From the NCBI GenBank assembly GCA_015698045.1, contig BLAL01000074.1, positions 530,399 through 594,398 on the forward strand: a stretch of DNA of 64,000 nt, given 5' to 3'. Origin of the DNA: Rhizophagus clarus (lineage: Eukaryota; Glomeromycota; Glomeromycetes; Glomerales; Glomeraceae). Position numbers and translations under genes: made by a program. The notes beneath the pieces are model-generated. The model worked only from the letters and a program-made list of their open reading frames with translations, had not been told where the DNA came from and made no database searches. Position 1 is the first letter of the stretch; every line of letters starts with the position of its first letter. Shown piece after piece: positions 11,967 through 22,470 of this stretch.

Positions 11967-12797
11967 GTAATATGTTTAGTTAAAAAGATAATAACAGAAT
12001 TATGTCATACAGTCCAATTTCTAAATATTCAACCTGCTATAATTATTAATGTGTTTTGATAATTAATTAGCCGAAATTTTTAAAATTAAAAATATGACAA
12101 TATTTATATAACTTTGTTATATTATTCATTCAATAAAATATATTATATTATTAAGTTTATTATTTTATAGAAAAAAACAATTACTTATAATTATTTTTTA
12201 TTTCTTAGTGTAAAGTTCATCGGTATAATTTTTAAAGTTTGATTTTGATAATAACATATCCTAATAATTTATCTGTTTAAGTGATGTCCCCATTATGACT
12301 CTTTTCTCGAGTCAAAAAACGTACTTACATTTTTATTTCGTGTTGTAGTTGCAATAAGTTTTTAATAGGGGAAGAACTTTTATAATATAATTATTTTACA
12401 GTATTTTAGTATTAAACTGAAAAGAAATATAATTACACATATCTAACATAAAGTAAAGACAAAAAAATAAAAGAAAGACAAAAAAGGACAAAAAAAAAAA
12501 CGAAAAGCAAGGAAGAGAGGGTGAGAGAAGACAAAAACATCTTACCCAGTGTTCGGCACCTTTAATGTCGGTTTCTTTAGTCCGGTTAAACATAGAGATG
12601 AAAAAGGAATATGATTATAAAATGAATACGAAATTGAAATGATCTTCACTGATAGCCAATCAGAACTTTAATATTATTCACGTGATTAATAAAATAACAC
12701 AAATGATCAATTAATCATACGATTTTATATAGGATGCACAAAATCACCTAAGAGGTGCACCCACTTTTTTTTTGTCGTTTTAAATAAAAAAAATAAG
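11967..12797. other. Intergenic region; conserved 3' flank of copy A
   Basis: About 11980-12385 is alignable with the sequence after copy B (14270-14655), including TAGCCGAAA, CATCGGTATAATTTTT and GACTCTTTTCTCGAGTCA blocks, so the duplicated unit included the 3' flank. The rest, including an A-rich stretch near 12450-12510, is unremarkable. Confidence 0.6.
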
Positions 12798-14267
12798 ATG
12801 GAAAATTAAATACTGATTGCCTTACACTTATTTTTAATAAATTACGGGAAGATAAAAAATCATTATATTCCTGTATTTTAGTTAATAAAGAGTGGTTTTA
12901 TTTGGCAATTCCTATCTTATGGGAACAATTACCATGCTTATTTAATGCTGAAAGATTGGTTAATACAATTCTTTCCTGCCTACCAGCTTCTTCAAAACAA
13001 CTTTTAGTTGACAATGATATCAAACTACCCTCATCAATTTTTTTCAAAATCCCTAACATTTAATTATGTTAGTCTTTATAAATCTCTACATACTGCAATT
13101 ATGCATGATATTAAGTATTTAATATTTAAGGAAGAAATATTTAAGGAAAAAAACTTGGTTGATGTCAACCATTCAGGACAAATGAATCTTTTAGAGCAAG
13201 AAATTTACAAGTTATTTATCAGTCAATGTAAAAACATTAAAGAATTAGAATGGAGTACTTCTCAACCTTTACTTTCATTTCCAAGAGCTTTAACATGTTT
13301 TTCTCAACTTCATAGTCTTAATATTGATTTATATTATGTAAATTCTGATAATCTTTATGAGGTGGCACAGATTTGTATATATTTGAATAAATTAAAAATT
13401 TATAATTATTCTAAGAAAGTTCCTGGATTATCATCTTTAATTGATGCACAAAGAAATTTAAAAAGTATATCATTTGATACACAAAGAGATTTAAGTAGTG
13501 TATCTTCTTATATAAAGGATGAAGAACTAAGCAAAGTTTTAGCAAAAAAAGGAAGTACAATTACTAAACTTTATTTATATTGTTCAGATATTATTATTAC
13601 ATTTTCATTTTTAACATCACTTATCAATTTAAAAGATTTATCAATTAATGTAGAAGATAATTATGTAGCAAATGAAGAATTACGAAAATATTTAGTAAAT
13701 TCCAACTTTCCAGATCTTCAGTATCTTGAAATTAATTTTCATTTATCATGTTTTAAGGAATTGGCTATGTTAATCAAGAAAACTAAAGGAAATATTTTGC
13801 GTGTTTTTATTTATACATTCAACAAAACAGCTGAAAATTCAGGAATGTTACTTGAAACAATTTCTAATCATTGTCCAAAAATAGAGTATATAGGTACCTA
13901 CCTTAGACCTAAAGATTTGATTTATGTAGAGTCATTATTAATGAATTGTAGAAATTTGATTAGTTTATCCCTTGATAATTTGAATGAAACTGATAATATA
14001 GGAGATGAATTATTAGATATTTTAACTAAATATTCACCAAAATCTTTAACTCATATATCAATTAGTGGACATTGGAAGTATTCCATTGTTGCTTTTAAAA
14101 AATTCCTTGAAAGTTATAGGGAAAGAAAATCACTAGAGCTTTGCATTACTGTTGATGATCTTGATAATCATCATGTTACAAACGAACATATAAATATTTT
14201 TAAGGAATACTATGATGAAGGGATAGTAGTAAATTCAGAACTTTTAGGTATTATGTTTAGTTATTAA
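12798..14267 (+). CDS. F-box/LRR-like protein, copy B (two compensating indels near 5' end)
   Basis: Likely substrate adaptor of an SCF-type ubiquitin ligase, by family. The F-box motif reads KLNTDCLTLIFNKL, then REDKKSLYSCILVNKEWF and LAIPILWE (about 12803-12930). It is followed by about 400 residues of degenerate LRRs in the frame ending at 14267, with repeated leucine-spaced blocks such as LTSLINLKDLSI and FPDLQYLEI. The ATG at 12798 and the LRR body share one frame, but the F-box is read one base away: one A seems missing just after the ATG, and one extra T lies in the T-run near 13040 (copy A has the shorter run). From ATG to stop is 490 codons, normal for this family in Rhizophagus. Either the gene is slightly damaged or the assembly has homopolymer errors. 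The longest uninterrupted frame alone starts at ATG 13014. Confidence 0.75.
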
Positions 14268-16385
14268 TATTGAATAGATTGAATATTTAAAAATTGGAAT
14301 GTATGATATAATTCTGTTATTATTTTTTTAAATGTTTTGATGATTATTTAGCCGAAAGTTTTTATGAGTTAAAAATATATCAATATTTATATAATATCAA
14401 TAAAATATATTTATTATATTATTTATTTATTTTAATTAATACTTATCAGTTATAATTATTTCTTATTTTTTAGTGTAAAATTCATCGGTATAATTTTTGA
14501 TATTGATTTTTAACATATTCAAATAATTCATCTGTTTAAATGATGCTCCCACAGTTCCACTAAGACTCTTTTCTCGAGTCAAAGAAACGTTCTTATATTT
14601 TTTTTCGTGTTGTAGTTTGTAAATAGTTTTTAATAGGTTACGAACTTTTATTACTATTCAAATACTTAATAACAATAAATTTATTACGTTTGAAATATGT
14701 GTTTCGTATTTTCTCGTTATAAACATAATTTTATGGTGTGGAATTTGTCAGATTCTCGTATCACTTATTTTTCATATGATACATTTATTCTAGACTTGTG
14801 GGTTAATAAATTCGAATATATGCATTTCATAATATATGAATTTGATTTTCCTTATTTTAATTTATCTTGTTTTATCAAAAAAAAAAATCACATAATATTG
14901 CGCTACAAATTTTATAAACTACGTGATCTCATTTAAAATAAACGTTATACTAACCGAATTTTATTTTAACAAATACATAAAAATGAAACACTATAGTAAA
15001 TTACAAAATTTATTTGTATTTGACATGTGATATCAATACAACTGTGTTGCATGATTCACTAATATCACGAAACGTCTATTTAGTATTATCCGTCCTAGTA
15101 GTTCCTCTCTAACTAATTCGCTTTGCCAACTTTATACATTAAATCTACAGTGTCATGATATATTTTATTTGCCTTCATCTATTAGGTCTATTGGGTCTAG
15201 TTCTAATTCTCAAATAACTTAACCTTCCAAGTAAAAAAATTGTAAGAATATCTCTATCAGTAACTTAACCTCTTTAATCTTGTAATCCTTCTTAACTAAT
15301 TGATGGTTTTACAACTTTATCTTCAATTTTTCTTTCTTTCATATTTAAACGTTTAATTTCTCCATTCGTAATCATTCTATTTGTTCTATCTGAAGGAAAT
15401 CTGAATACTTTCTAATTCTGCCAGGGCTGGATTATTGGTGTTCGTGTATAATATTACTTGGGTAATCCGTTCGACGCTTTTTTGCAGATATCAAATTGAT
15501 CAACTACTTCATTCATGGTTGAATGATTGTCTGGTACTTTATCCTAACATTCCAAGAAAAATAAATAGCCATTATTGTAATATTAAGGTTTAAATAACAA
15601 TTTTAAAACAAAAAACTTCATATTTATCAGTATAAATCTTAATATTGGTGTCAGGTGTATTAGGAATAAGTTTTTCTACTATCGTTGAAATTATCCATGG
15701 TACGAATGGTACGTAGTTTCATGTAATTTTAAATTCGTGAGCATTTTCCTATTGTTTTGTAATCAGTGTAATCAGCAATTTCTTACAGTTATCAATTAAA
15801 TTAATTAACTGGCTGAATCTAGGATCGTCTTGTTTCATAGTCTTCTGTCTATAACTTGAGAATGTGAGTAGATCAAATATATAAACAAATAAATTTATAC
15901 TTCATTGTTACACTGTTTACGTCGTTATGCCACACATCCAAATCAAGTTTCTTAGTAATTTAAATAATTCGTTTTTCTATAAATCATACGATTATTAAAT
16001 ATTGTATTTTATAATTTATCAATTATTAGATATTGTAGTTTTTACTTGGGTCTGTGTGAGTTAAATTACAATAAATCAATTTCGGATTATGAAATTGTGT
16101 GATCTGTCTTTCCATTTTCAACCTGAATATATTTTCAAAACATGTCCTGATATGATTTAATAGGAGTACTAGAGATCAGACAATAATTTGTCCTTTTCCA
16201 AAGCGTAGCGGAGGACTTTCATGCACGCTCGAGACCATGAAATGTCTACCTGTCACTCTATATATTGACCAATCAAATTTCGGTATCAGGCTTCTTCCTA
16301 GTCAATAAGCCATTACATTATTATATGCATTAGAGGTACGTTCAATATAATAATTTACAAATTAACGAATAAATTATATTTGGAA
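14268..16385. other. Intergenic region
   Basis: 14270-14655 matches the 3' flank of copy A and carries AATAAA-type signals near 14397-14405. Beyond that, 15120-15960 shows weak coding-like stretches on the minus strand with many stops and no nameable motif. A 79-codon frame at 14697-14936 lacks any sign of being a gene. Confidence 0.45.
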
Positions 16386-16604
16386 ATGAAAGGACAGCTA
16401 TGTAACTTTTACAAAAAAAAAATAATACCCGATGAATGTGAAATATATGAAGTGAGTTTGTTTTTTTTTATTTCGTATCATGATGTTGAAAGATTTCAAG
16501 AAAAATCTAAATATTGCGTAGAAAAAAGGGTAATATCAAAATCCCGATCTGGGTTGCCTCTAGTCAAGAAAAATCAAGCATTTGATCTCTCGTTTTTTAT
16601 GTGA
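16386..16604 (+). CDS. Small open reading frame, doubtful
   Basis: A 72-codon frame from ATG 16386 encodes a basic, Lys-rich peptide with a Phe-rich middle (SLFFFIS). A GTGAGT lies in the middle at about 16451, so the frame might be an exon plus intron read-through. No family is recognised and there is no paralogue in the window. It is listed only because it is the sole open stretch with mixed composition in this interval. Confidence 0.15.
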   Translation: MKGQLCNFYKKKIIPDECEIYEVSLFFFISYHDVERFQEKSKYCVEKRVISKSRSGLPLVKKNQAFDLSFFM

Positions 16605-17251
16605 AAAAACCGTAATAATTTTTTGTTATTTATATTATAATTTCAGAAAAAATCATTTTTAAAATTTATTCAATTCTTTGAAATTATCCAAGATCCACAA
16701 AATTATATAGTAAAAAGCTATCCATTTGCTAGCGAAGCTTGTAAATGTAAACATAAACTATAAAAAAAAAAACTAAACTAGTATAAACATGTTAGGAATT
16801 GATGCTTAACTGGGGATTACTCCATTAAAATATTAGTCGATATTGATAAATGTAACAAATCATATGAAAATATAAAAAAAAAAGAAAAAATGTTGTCGTT
16901 TCATCTTTACGTAATTAAAGAAATGAACTAACCAGATTTAGTTAATTTCCTCGTATCATTACCAAAATAAAAGTGGCTTGTAAAAATTTTTCCATTGTAA
17001 TGATGATTAATGACAATAAAAAAAAAACAGTGCTTTGCTACGATTAATAAAAAAATTTTATCACGCAGATTATCTGTTTGCGGATGAATGAATATCCGGA
17101 TCGGATCTCTAAGTTAATAACATTACAATTATCAATTATCAAAAAAAGTAAGATCTACATTGCACATATTGCACATGACCAAATGCAATGACATATCAGA
17201 TATATTTATTACACAATGATAATACGAATTTTTTTTTTTTAAGAAAAAAAA
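16605..17251. other. AT-rich spacer upstream of F-box gene
   Basis: No gene is seen. It contains one arm of a long-range inverted repeat (17074-17126) and a T-run/A-run junction at 17230-17252 just before the F-box reading frame. Confidence 0.5.
17074..17126. repeat. Arm of 26-bp exact inverted repeat
   Basis: A core containing AATATCCGGATCGGATCTCT is repeated exactly, in opposite orientation, at 23660-23710. The identical core is 26 bases, with similar but imperfect flanks on both sides. The two arms are 6.5 kb apart. Confidence 0.7.
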
Positions 17252-18592
17252 ATTGCGAAACTTAATAATATTATTTTCTTAGTCTTGGAAGAATTGCAAA
17301 ATGATAACAAATCTCTATATTCATGTCTTTTAATTAATAGAATTTGTTGTGAAATGACGACACCAATTCTATGGAAAGACCATGGTAGACAAAATAATCT
17401 AACTGACGATGCATGTATTATCTTATTACATGTAATACTTTTACATTTTTCAAAAGAATCAGGTGATAAATTGAAGGCTCAAGGAATTGATCTTCTTATT
17501 GAAATATACCCACGACCACTATTTAATTATATTAGTTTTTGGAAATATTTGGATTTATATTTCTTGGAACGCATAATGAATGTTTTTATAGTGGGATTAC
17601 TAGAATATTCCAAATTATCCATTTTCAAAAATGAAGTATTGAAATTATTTATTAATCATGATAAGAAAATTAATTCTCTTTCTATTCCAGGATCATTTTA
17701 TCCCAACTTATTTTCAAAAATTGAACATTGTTTTTCAGAACTTGAATACTTTTACTGTGATAATAATATCAATTACAATATTTTGGAGAGTGTAATGAGC
17801 ACAAGAATTAAAAAATTGGAACTTAACGTTAAATATGGATATACCACTAATCCTAATATCTTTAAATTAATTGAAGCTCAAAAAAACTTAGAAGTTAATT
17901 TAATCTATGATATTGACATAGTAATATGTAATTTGGGTCTTATAAAAATTGAAGAATCATTAATTAAATGTGCAGATACTGTTCAATATTTGAGAATAGA
18001 TTGGGAACCTATTACACAATTTCTTGTAAATTTAGTAAGTTTAGGTCTGTCATACGTATATTTTGGTCATAATAATTTGATTCAATTAGAAAATTTATCT
18101 TTTCCTTTATTAAAAATCTTAAAAAGTTGGCGACATTTCATCTAAAATTTTAACAAATATAATCAGGAATACAAAAGGACATCTTATTGAAATCAGCATT
18201 AATGATTATTCAGATTCATTATTTATACGAACAATATGTCAACATTGCTGAATCTCAGTTATATCAGTTTATCATTGTCAAATGATGAAATTATAGAATT
18301 TCAAAATTTATTAATTAGTTGTAAATTTTTAAATAGTTTAGAAGTTAATGGTATTGATTATTTCGATTGGAATCAATTATTCGAAATATTGATAAAATCT
18401 TCACCAATTAATTTATTGACGCTTGGTTTTTATGCTTTCAGCATTGATTCTGATTTTATAACATTTTTAAAATTATTTTTTGATAGTTGGAAAAATAGAT
18501 GTCCTATATTATTGAAAATAAGACCATTAAGATTTTCGAAGTTTGCAACAGTCACTGTTGCAACAATTAGAATGTTTATTGAAAAATTATAA
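17252..18592 (+). pseudogene. F-box/LRR-like gene, third family member, start lost and frames broken
   Basis: The reading frame begins AKLNNIIFLVLEELQNDNKS then LYSCLLINRICCE and PILWKDH, a clear Rhizophagus-type F-box, and runs to 18145. The position expected to hold ATG reads ATT (17252-17254). The LRR region continues one frame over (LKVGDISSKILTNIIRNTKG, 18118-18200), then a second shift leads into a well-preserved C-terminus (18236-18592, NLLISCKFLNSLEVNGIDYF and onward). Each shift can be explained by one base: an A missing in an A-run near 18122 and an extra base near 18249. Total length is about 445 codons, normal for the family. It would act as an SCF substrate receptor if functional. 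First in-frame ATG is at 17354, inside the F-box, so translation of a full F-box is doubtful. Confidence 0.8.
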
Positions 18593-20600
18593 AGCTAAAG
18601 TATAGTTAAAGATTTTGAATGCATAAAATAATATATTTATAATTTATAGTCCATTAAAGATTATAATTGACTATTTTAATTGGATTATTAGTATATATCA
18701 CATCATTTTTATTATAAATTTCCTAATATAAGATGAATTGCATGATAAGTAATAAATTTTTTACGTTGATGGAAAGATTTTATGTACGGGTATTTCAGTT
18801 TACTTATTCCCAATATATTTGAGAATATACAGGGAACATATAGCAGCTCATTAAATTACTTTATCACTCTTGAAATTTAAAAGATAAATGGTAGTCAAAT
18901 GTATCTGTTTTTTTACTAATTTTAAACCATTCATATTACGACCAATAAACAGATGATCGAATACTTATATCTAGTAATTAATGCATTTTTTTTATGACAA
19001 GAGAGATCAGTTTGGAATAAATAAAAATTCAGTTGTGTTAATTGTATCAATGAGCAACCATCAATTAAAATTTATATTTAATGTCAGATAATATATTACT
19101 ACGGAATACGTGATCTATACATGTTGCCGAAATTGGCCGAAATTATTTCCGAAATTGAAAGTCTCGCTTTTTCAATAAAATAATACTTCAGCGGACATTA
19201 TAAAAAATTGGTTAAAATATTACGTTTATTCCGATGTAATTATTTTTTCTGTAAATATCGATATCATAAAGGAATCGAAAGGATTAGTTGGCGGTTGAAG
19301 TGGTACATATTAGACTATTACAACATGCATATAAGTTAACCCTGCAGTAAAGTGAAGGTACGGCATTTGTTTTTAGATTCGCGATTAAGTGGCAATAGTA
19401 AAGTATCAACGTATAATTTTAAATTTTTATTTTAGAATTATAATATATATATTATTCCTGGAGTGAAGACGAACGGGGTTGAGTCGAAATTGCGTGGAAA
19501 AAAAAGTCCCATTTGACAGGAATTAACTATGTAGCCGCAGAACGTGTTGACCGTAATAAAGTAAAGACGATCGAAAATGAAACACGAGTATGTGAGGAAA
19601 TTACGCGCCATATATTGGTTCTGGCGCACCTGTTTATTTTGCAGCAGTTATTGAATATCATGTAACTGAAATAGTTGAACTTGCTGATAATAGATAACAA
19701 AAAAAACGAATTAACAACCCAGGACTGAAATAAGAAAAGTAGGAAGCAGACTTACAAACAGTTTACTATTTCTAGAATCGTTATAGTTGCTACATCGTAG
19801 CGTAACGGAAAATCAAGCTCTGGAAATAGTGGAAGAATAAATCATTATGCATATAATTTCTTTGATATATTTTTGTTATACGTACATTCTTATCTTGTTC
19901 AATAAATTAAAAGTAAAAAATGAACGTTTTGTTTGCTTTATAAATTTTAACACTAAGCTTAACTCAATCATTTCCCGTCAGGTCAAAGGGTCTTTATAAA
20001 CTACTTTTTTTTCATAAAAAAATTAAAAAATAAATTTACAAATTACCATAAAATTGTTTATTTTTATTATTTTTGCGTTATTATTAATTATTACACAATA
20101 CAAAGACAGTTATTATTATAATATATAATATATATGGATTCTCTAAACTAAATATTGTTATAATAAAAGTAAACTAGTAATAATACATACTATCTAAGAA
20201 GATATGGGCAAAAATATAATATTTCAAATAAAACACCTTTTTTTCAACCATTTCTTTTTTTTTAATTAAATTAATTTTTCTATTAATAATTATTAATTAC
20301 GTATTATATAAAAGAAAAATCGTATATATTTTTAATACTCCTTGATTATAAAAACAAGTAATAATTATTCTACTTGTCTTAAAAAAACCCTTCTCTACCT
20401 CCGTTTGATATTACGTCCACCATTGAGATATTGAAATTGTTAGCGTTCTTTTTCTTGTCTGGCAGATCGTTTAGAATCAGTATCGCTCCGTATAAAATCC
20501 TATCGTTAATATCCAGCTTCGAACCCAAATTATTATTTAGATCTTTTCATTAAAAAGTTTGACTTCCCTTCTTGTTTGAATTGACTCGTTAGAAAGTATT
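18593..20600. other. Intergenic region, no gene recognised
   Basis: Mixed AT-rich sequence. A somewhat more complex stretch at 19120-19840 has only short interrupted frames on both strands. No motif, RNA gene or tandem repeat is recognised. Confidence 0.45.
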
Positions 20601-20702
20601 GTTTATGTCGTCTATTGCCGTATATACCTCTCTTGACGGCAATCATAATAATTCCAATTTTTACTTTTTCATGCTTTTTGAAAAACATATTCGTTCTTTT
20701 TC

Positions 20703-20837
20703 TTGAAACTTTAAACTCTTTTGAAAACTCTTTGAATAAAGTTATTTGGATTCAACTTTCTCTTGAAATTCCAAATCTCTTGAAACTCCAAACTTTTTTG
20801 AATGCTCTTTTGAATAAAGGTCATTTGGGTTCAATTG
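20703..20837. repeat. Imperfect tandem duplication, about 70-bp unit
   Basis: Two units share the order CTTGAAA...CTTTTGAA...CTTTGAATAAAG...ATTTGGATTCAA (first near 20703-20755, second near 20761-20830). This may be a decayed repeat-rich coding stretch on the minus strand, but stops prevent any call. Confidence 0.45.
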
Positions 20838-21279
20838 TCTTTCTTCATGAACTTCTTTAATTTTCTTATAATACTTCTCTGGAGGAGCGACAACAAAATT
20901 TTCGTGATCTAATTTAAAACGATCTTCCTCTAAATCTCAAAACATTTCCAATTTTCTACTATAAATTTCGTAAATTTCTGTATAATTGCTTATACTATAC
21001 ATTATCCGCTCATTTCAATTTCTTGATATATTTATTTATTTATTTTTTTTTTTGTTTTATTTTTTTTTCTTATATCCTAATTTTTTTTTTTTTTTTTTTT
21101 TTATGTTTTTCTTATATCCTCCTAATTTCTGAAAATTCACATCATCTATAAATCATGCCCAATCTTCTGAATCATCTAATATATCATGTGATTTTAAAAT
21201 CATTCGCAATTTTGTTCATAAAATAAATTTACCAATAAGTTAATATAAAAGTGAAATAGAAAAAAAAGAAGAAATTGAA

Positions 21280-22470
21280 TGTACCAAATAAAGTTATTAA
21301 GGTAAGAATGGTACAAAAGAATATTAAGGAAATAATAAAAATGGTAGTTCAGAGCCGAATTGGTTAAAACCGCATGGGATGAACTGTCATTTAAAGATTA
21401 ATGACTAAACTATTGGGATGTGAAGAAAGGGTAAGGGTTTGTACAGTATATCGAGAAAAGAAAATTTCTGAAAATAAAAAAAAAGTTAATATGAAAGAAA
21501 AATTAAATAGGAAAAAAATTTTGTTACAAGAAAAAGGATAGGGGAGAGCAATAAGAAAATAAAGAAAATGTACCAAATAAAGTTATTAAGGTAAGAATGG
21601 TACAAAAGAATATTAAGGAAATAATAAAAATGGTAGTTCAGAGCCGAATTGGTTAAAACCGCATGGGATGAACTGTCATTTAAAGATTAATGACTGAACT
21701 ATTGGGATGTGAAAAAGGGTAAGGGTTTGTATATCAAAAAAAAGTGAATTTATAAAAAATAAAAAAAGTTAATATAAAAGAAAAAATATATAAAAAAAAT
21801 AGGAAAAAAATTTTGTTACAAGAAAAAGATTAGGGGGAGAGCAAAAGAAAATAAATAAAATGTACCAAATAAAGTTATTAAGGTAAAAATGGTACAAAGG
21901 AATGATAAGGAAATAATAAAATTGGTAGTTTAGAGCCGAATTGGTTAAAACCGCATGGGATAAACTGTCATTTAAAGATTAATGACTGAACTATTGGGAT
22001 ATAAAAAAGGATGTTAAAAAGTGAGGATTTGACATTTAGTAAAGGTATATTAAAATAGTAAATTTATAAAAAAAAAGTTAATGTGAAAGAAAATGAATGA
22101 AAAAGAGTAAAATAATTTTATTATAAGAAAAAAGGATAGGGTACTAAAAAAAAAAGAAAATGTTGTAAGATAAAGAAAATGTACCAAACAAGTTATTAAG
22201 GTAAGAGTGGTACAAAGGAATGATTAGGAATTAATAAAAATAGTAGTTCAGAGCCGGATTGGTGAAAACCGCACAGGATGAACTGTCATTTTAAGATTAA
22301 TGACTGAACTATTATGGTATAAAAAAGGGATATGGATTTGTGATATAAACCATGTAAATTAAATTTACATATATAAAAAGGTAATATACCCTATTATATA
22401 TATAAATAATTAATTTAAAAGAAAAAATAATAAAAGTAGGAGAAGATTTTAATAAAAATAAAGCTGAAAG
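21280..22470. repeat. Satellite array, four units of about 290-320 bp
   Basis: Units start at TGTACCAAATAAAG-like sequence at 21280, 21569, 21861 and 22180. Each has the same order: a TGTACCAAA head, GTTATTAAGGTAA, a highly conserved core of about 75 bases (GTTCAGAGCCG...GACTGAACTATT), then an A-rich tail of variable length with TTTTGTTACAAGAAAAAG. The core is conserved much better than the tail. The fourth unit degrades after about 22330. There is no long open frame on either strand; the minus-strand frames are by-products of the A-rich tails. Confidence 0.85.
21343..22300. other. Conserved foldable core repeated in each satellite unit
   Basis: In every unit AGTTCA (or AGTTTA) can pair with TGAACT (or TAAACT) about 28 bases downstream: 21346-21351 with 21380-21385; 21635-21640 with 21669-21674; 21927-21932 with 21961-21966; 22245-22250 with 22279-22284. 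Unit 3 has the double change AGTTTA/TAAACT that keeps the pairing. Inside the loop, GGT-NNAA-ACC can form a short hairpin (unit 4 has GGTGAAAACC, a GNRA-type loop). Right after the stem, GTCATT pairs with AATGAC (21386-21391 with 21400-21405) in all units. A structured RNA or a DNA-level inverted motif are both possible. No known RNA family is recognised. Confidence 0.35.

Larger units (their letters stand above)
10205..14655. repeat. Tandem gene duplication (two units, about 2.7 kb apart)
   Basis: Unit A (about 10205-12385, including the later 525-bp insertion) and unit B (about 12886-14655) align through the coding region and about 400 bases of 3' flank. Removing the insertion makes the unit lengths similar. 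The F-box N-terminus is present only in unit B. Confidence 0.8.

Noticed and set aside
12396..12593. Minus-strand frame with Phe/Leu-rich stretch resembling membrane segments
   Set aside because: The hydrophobic part comes from an A-rich tract on the other strand; no start context or homologue in the window.
15120..15960. Possible minus-strand gene remnant (VVDQFDICKKASNGLPK and nearby pieces)
   Set aside because: Pieces are short with many stops and I could not name a family, so it is described only within the intergenic entry.
21343..21405. tRNA or tRNA-derived SINE in the satellite core
   Set aside because: The GTTCAGAGCC...TTGGTTAAA stretch looks faintly like an A box, but there is no B box, no acceptor stem and no anticodon arm.
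21343..21405. Hammerhead ribozyme in the satellite core
   Set aside because: The required CTGATGA and GAAA core strings are not present in the right order.
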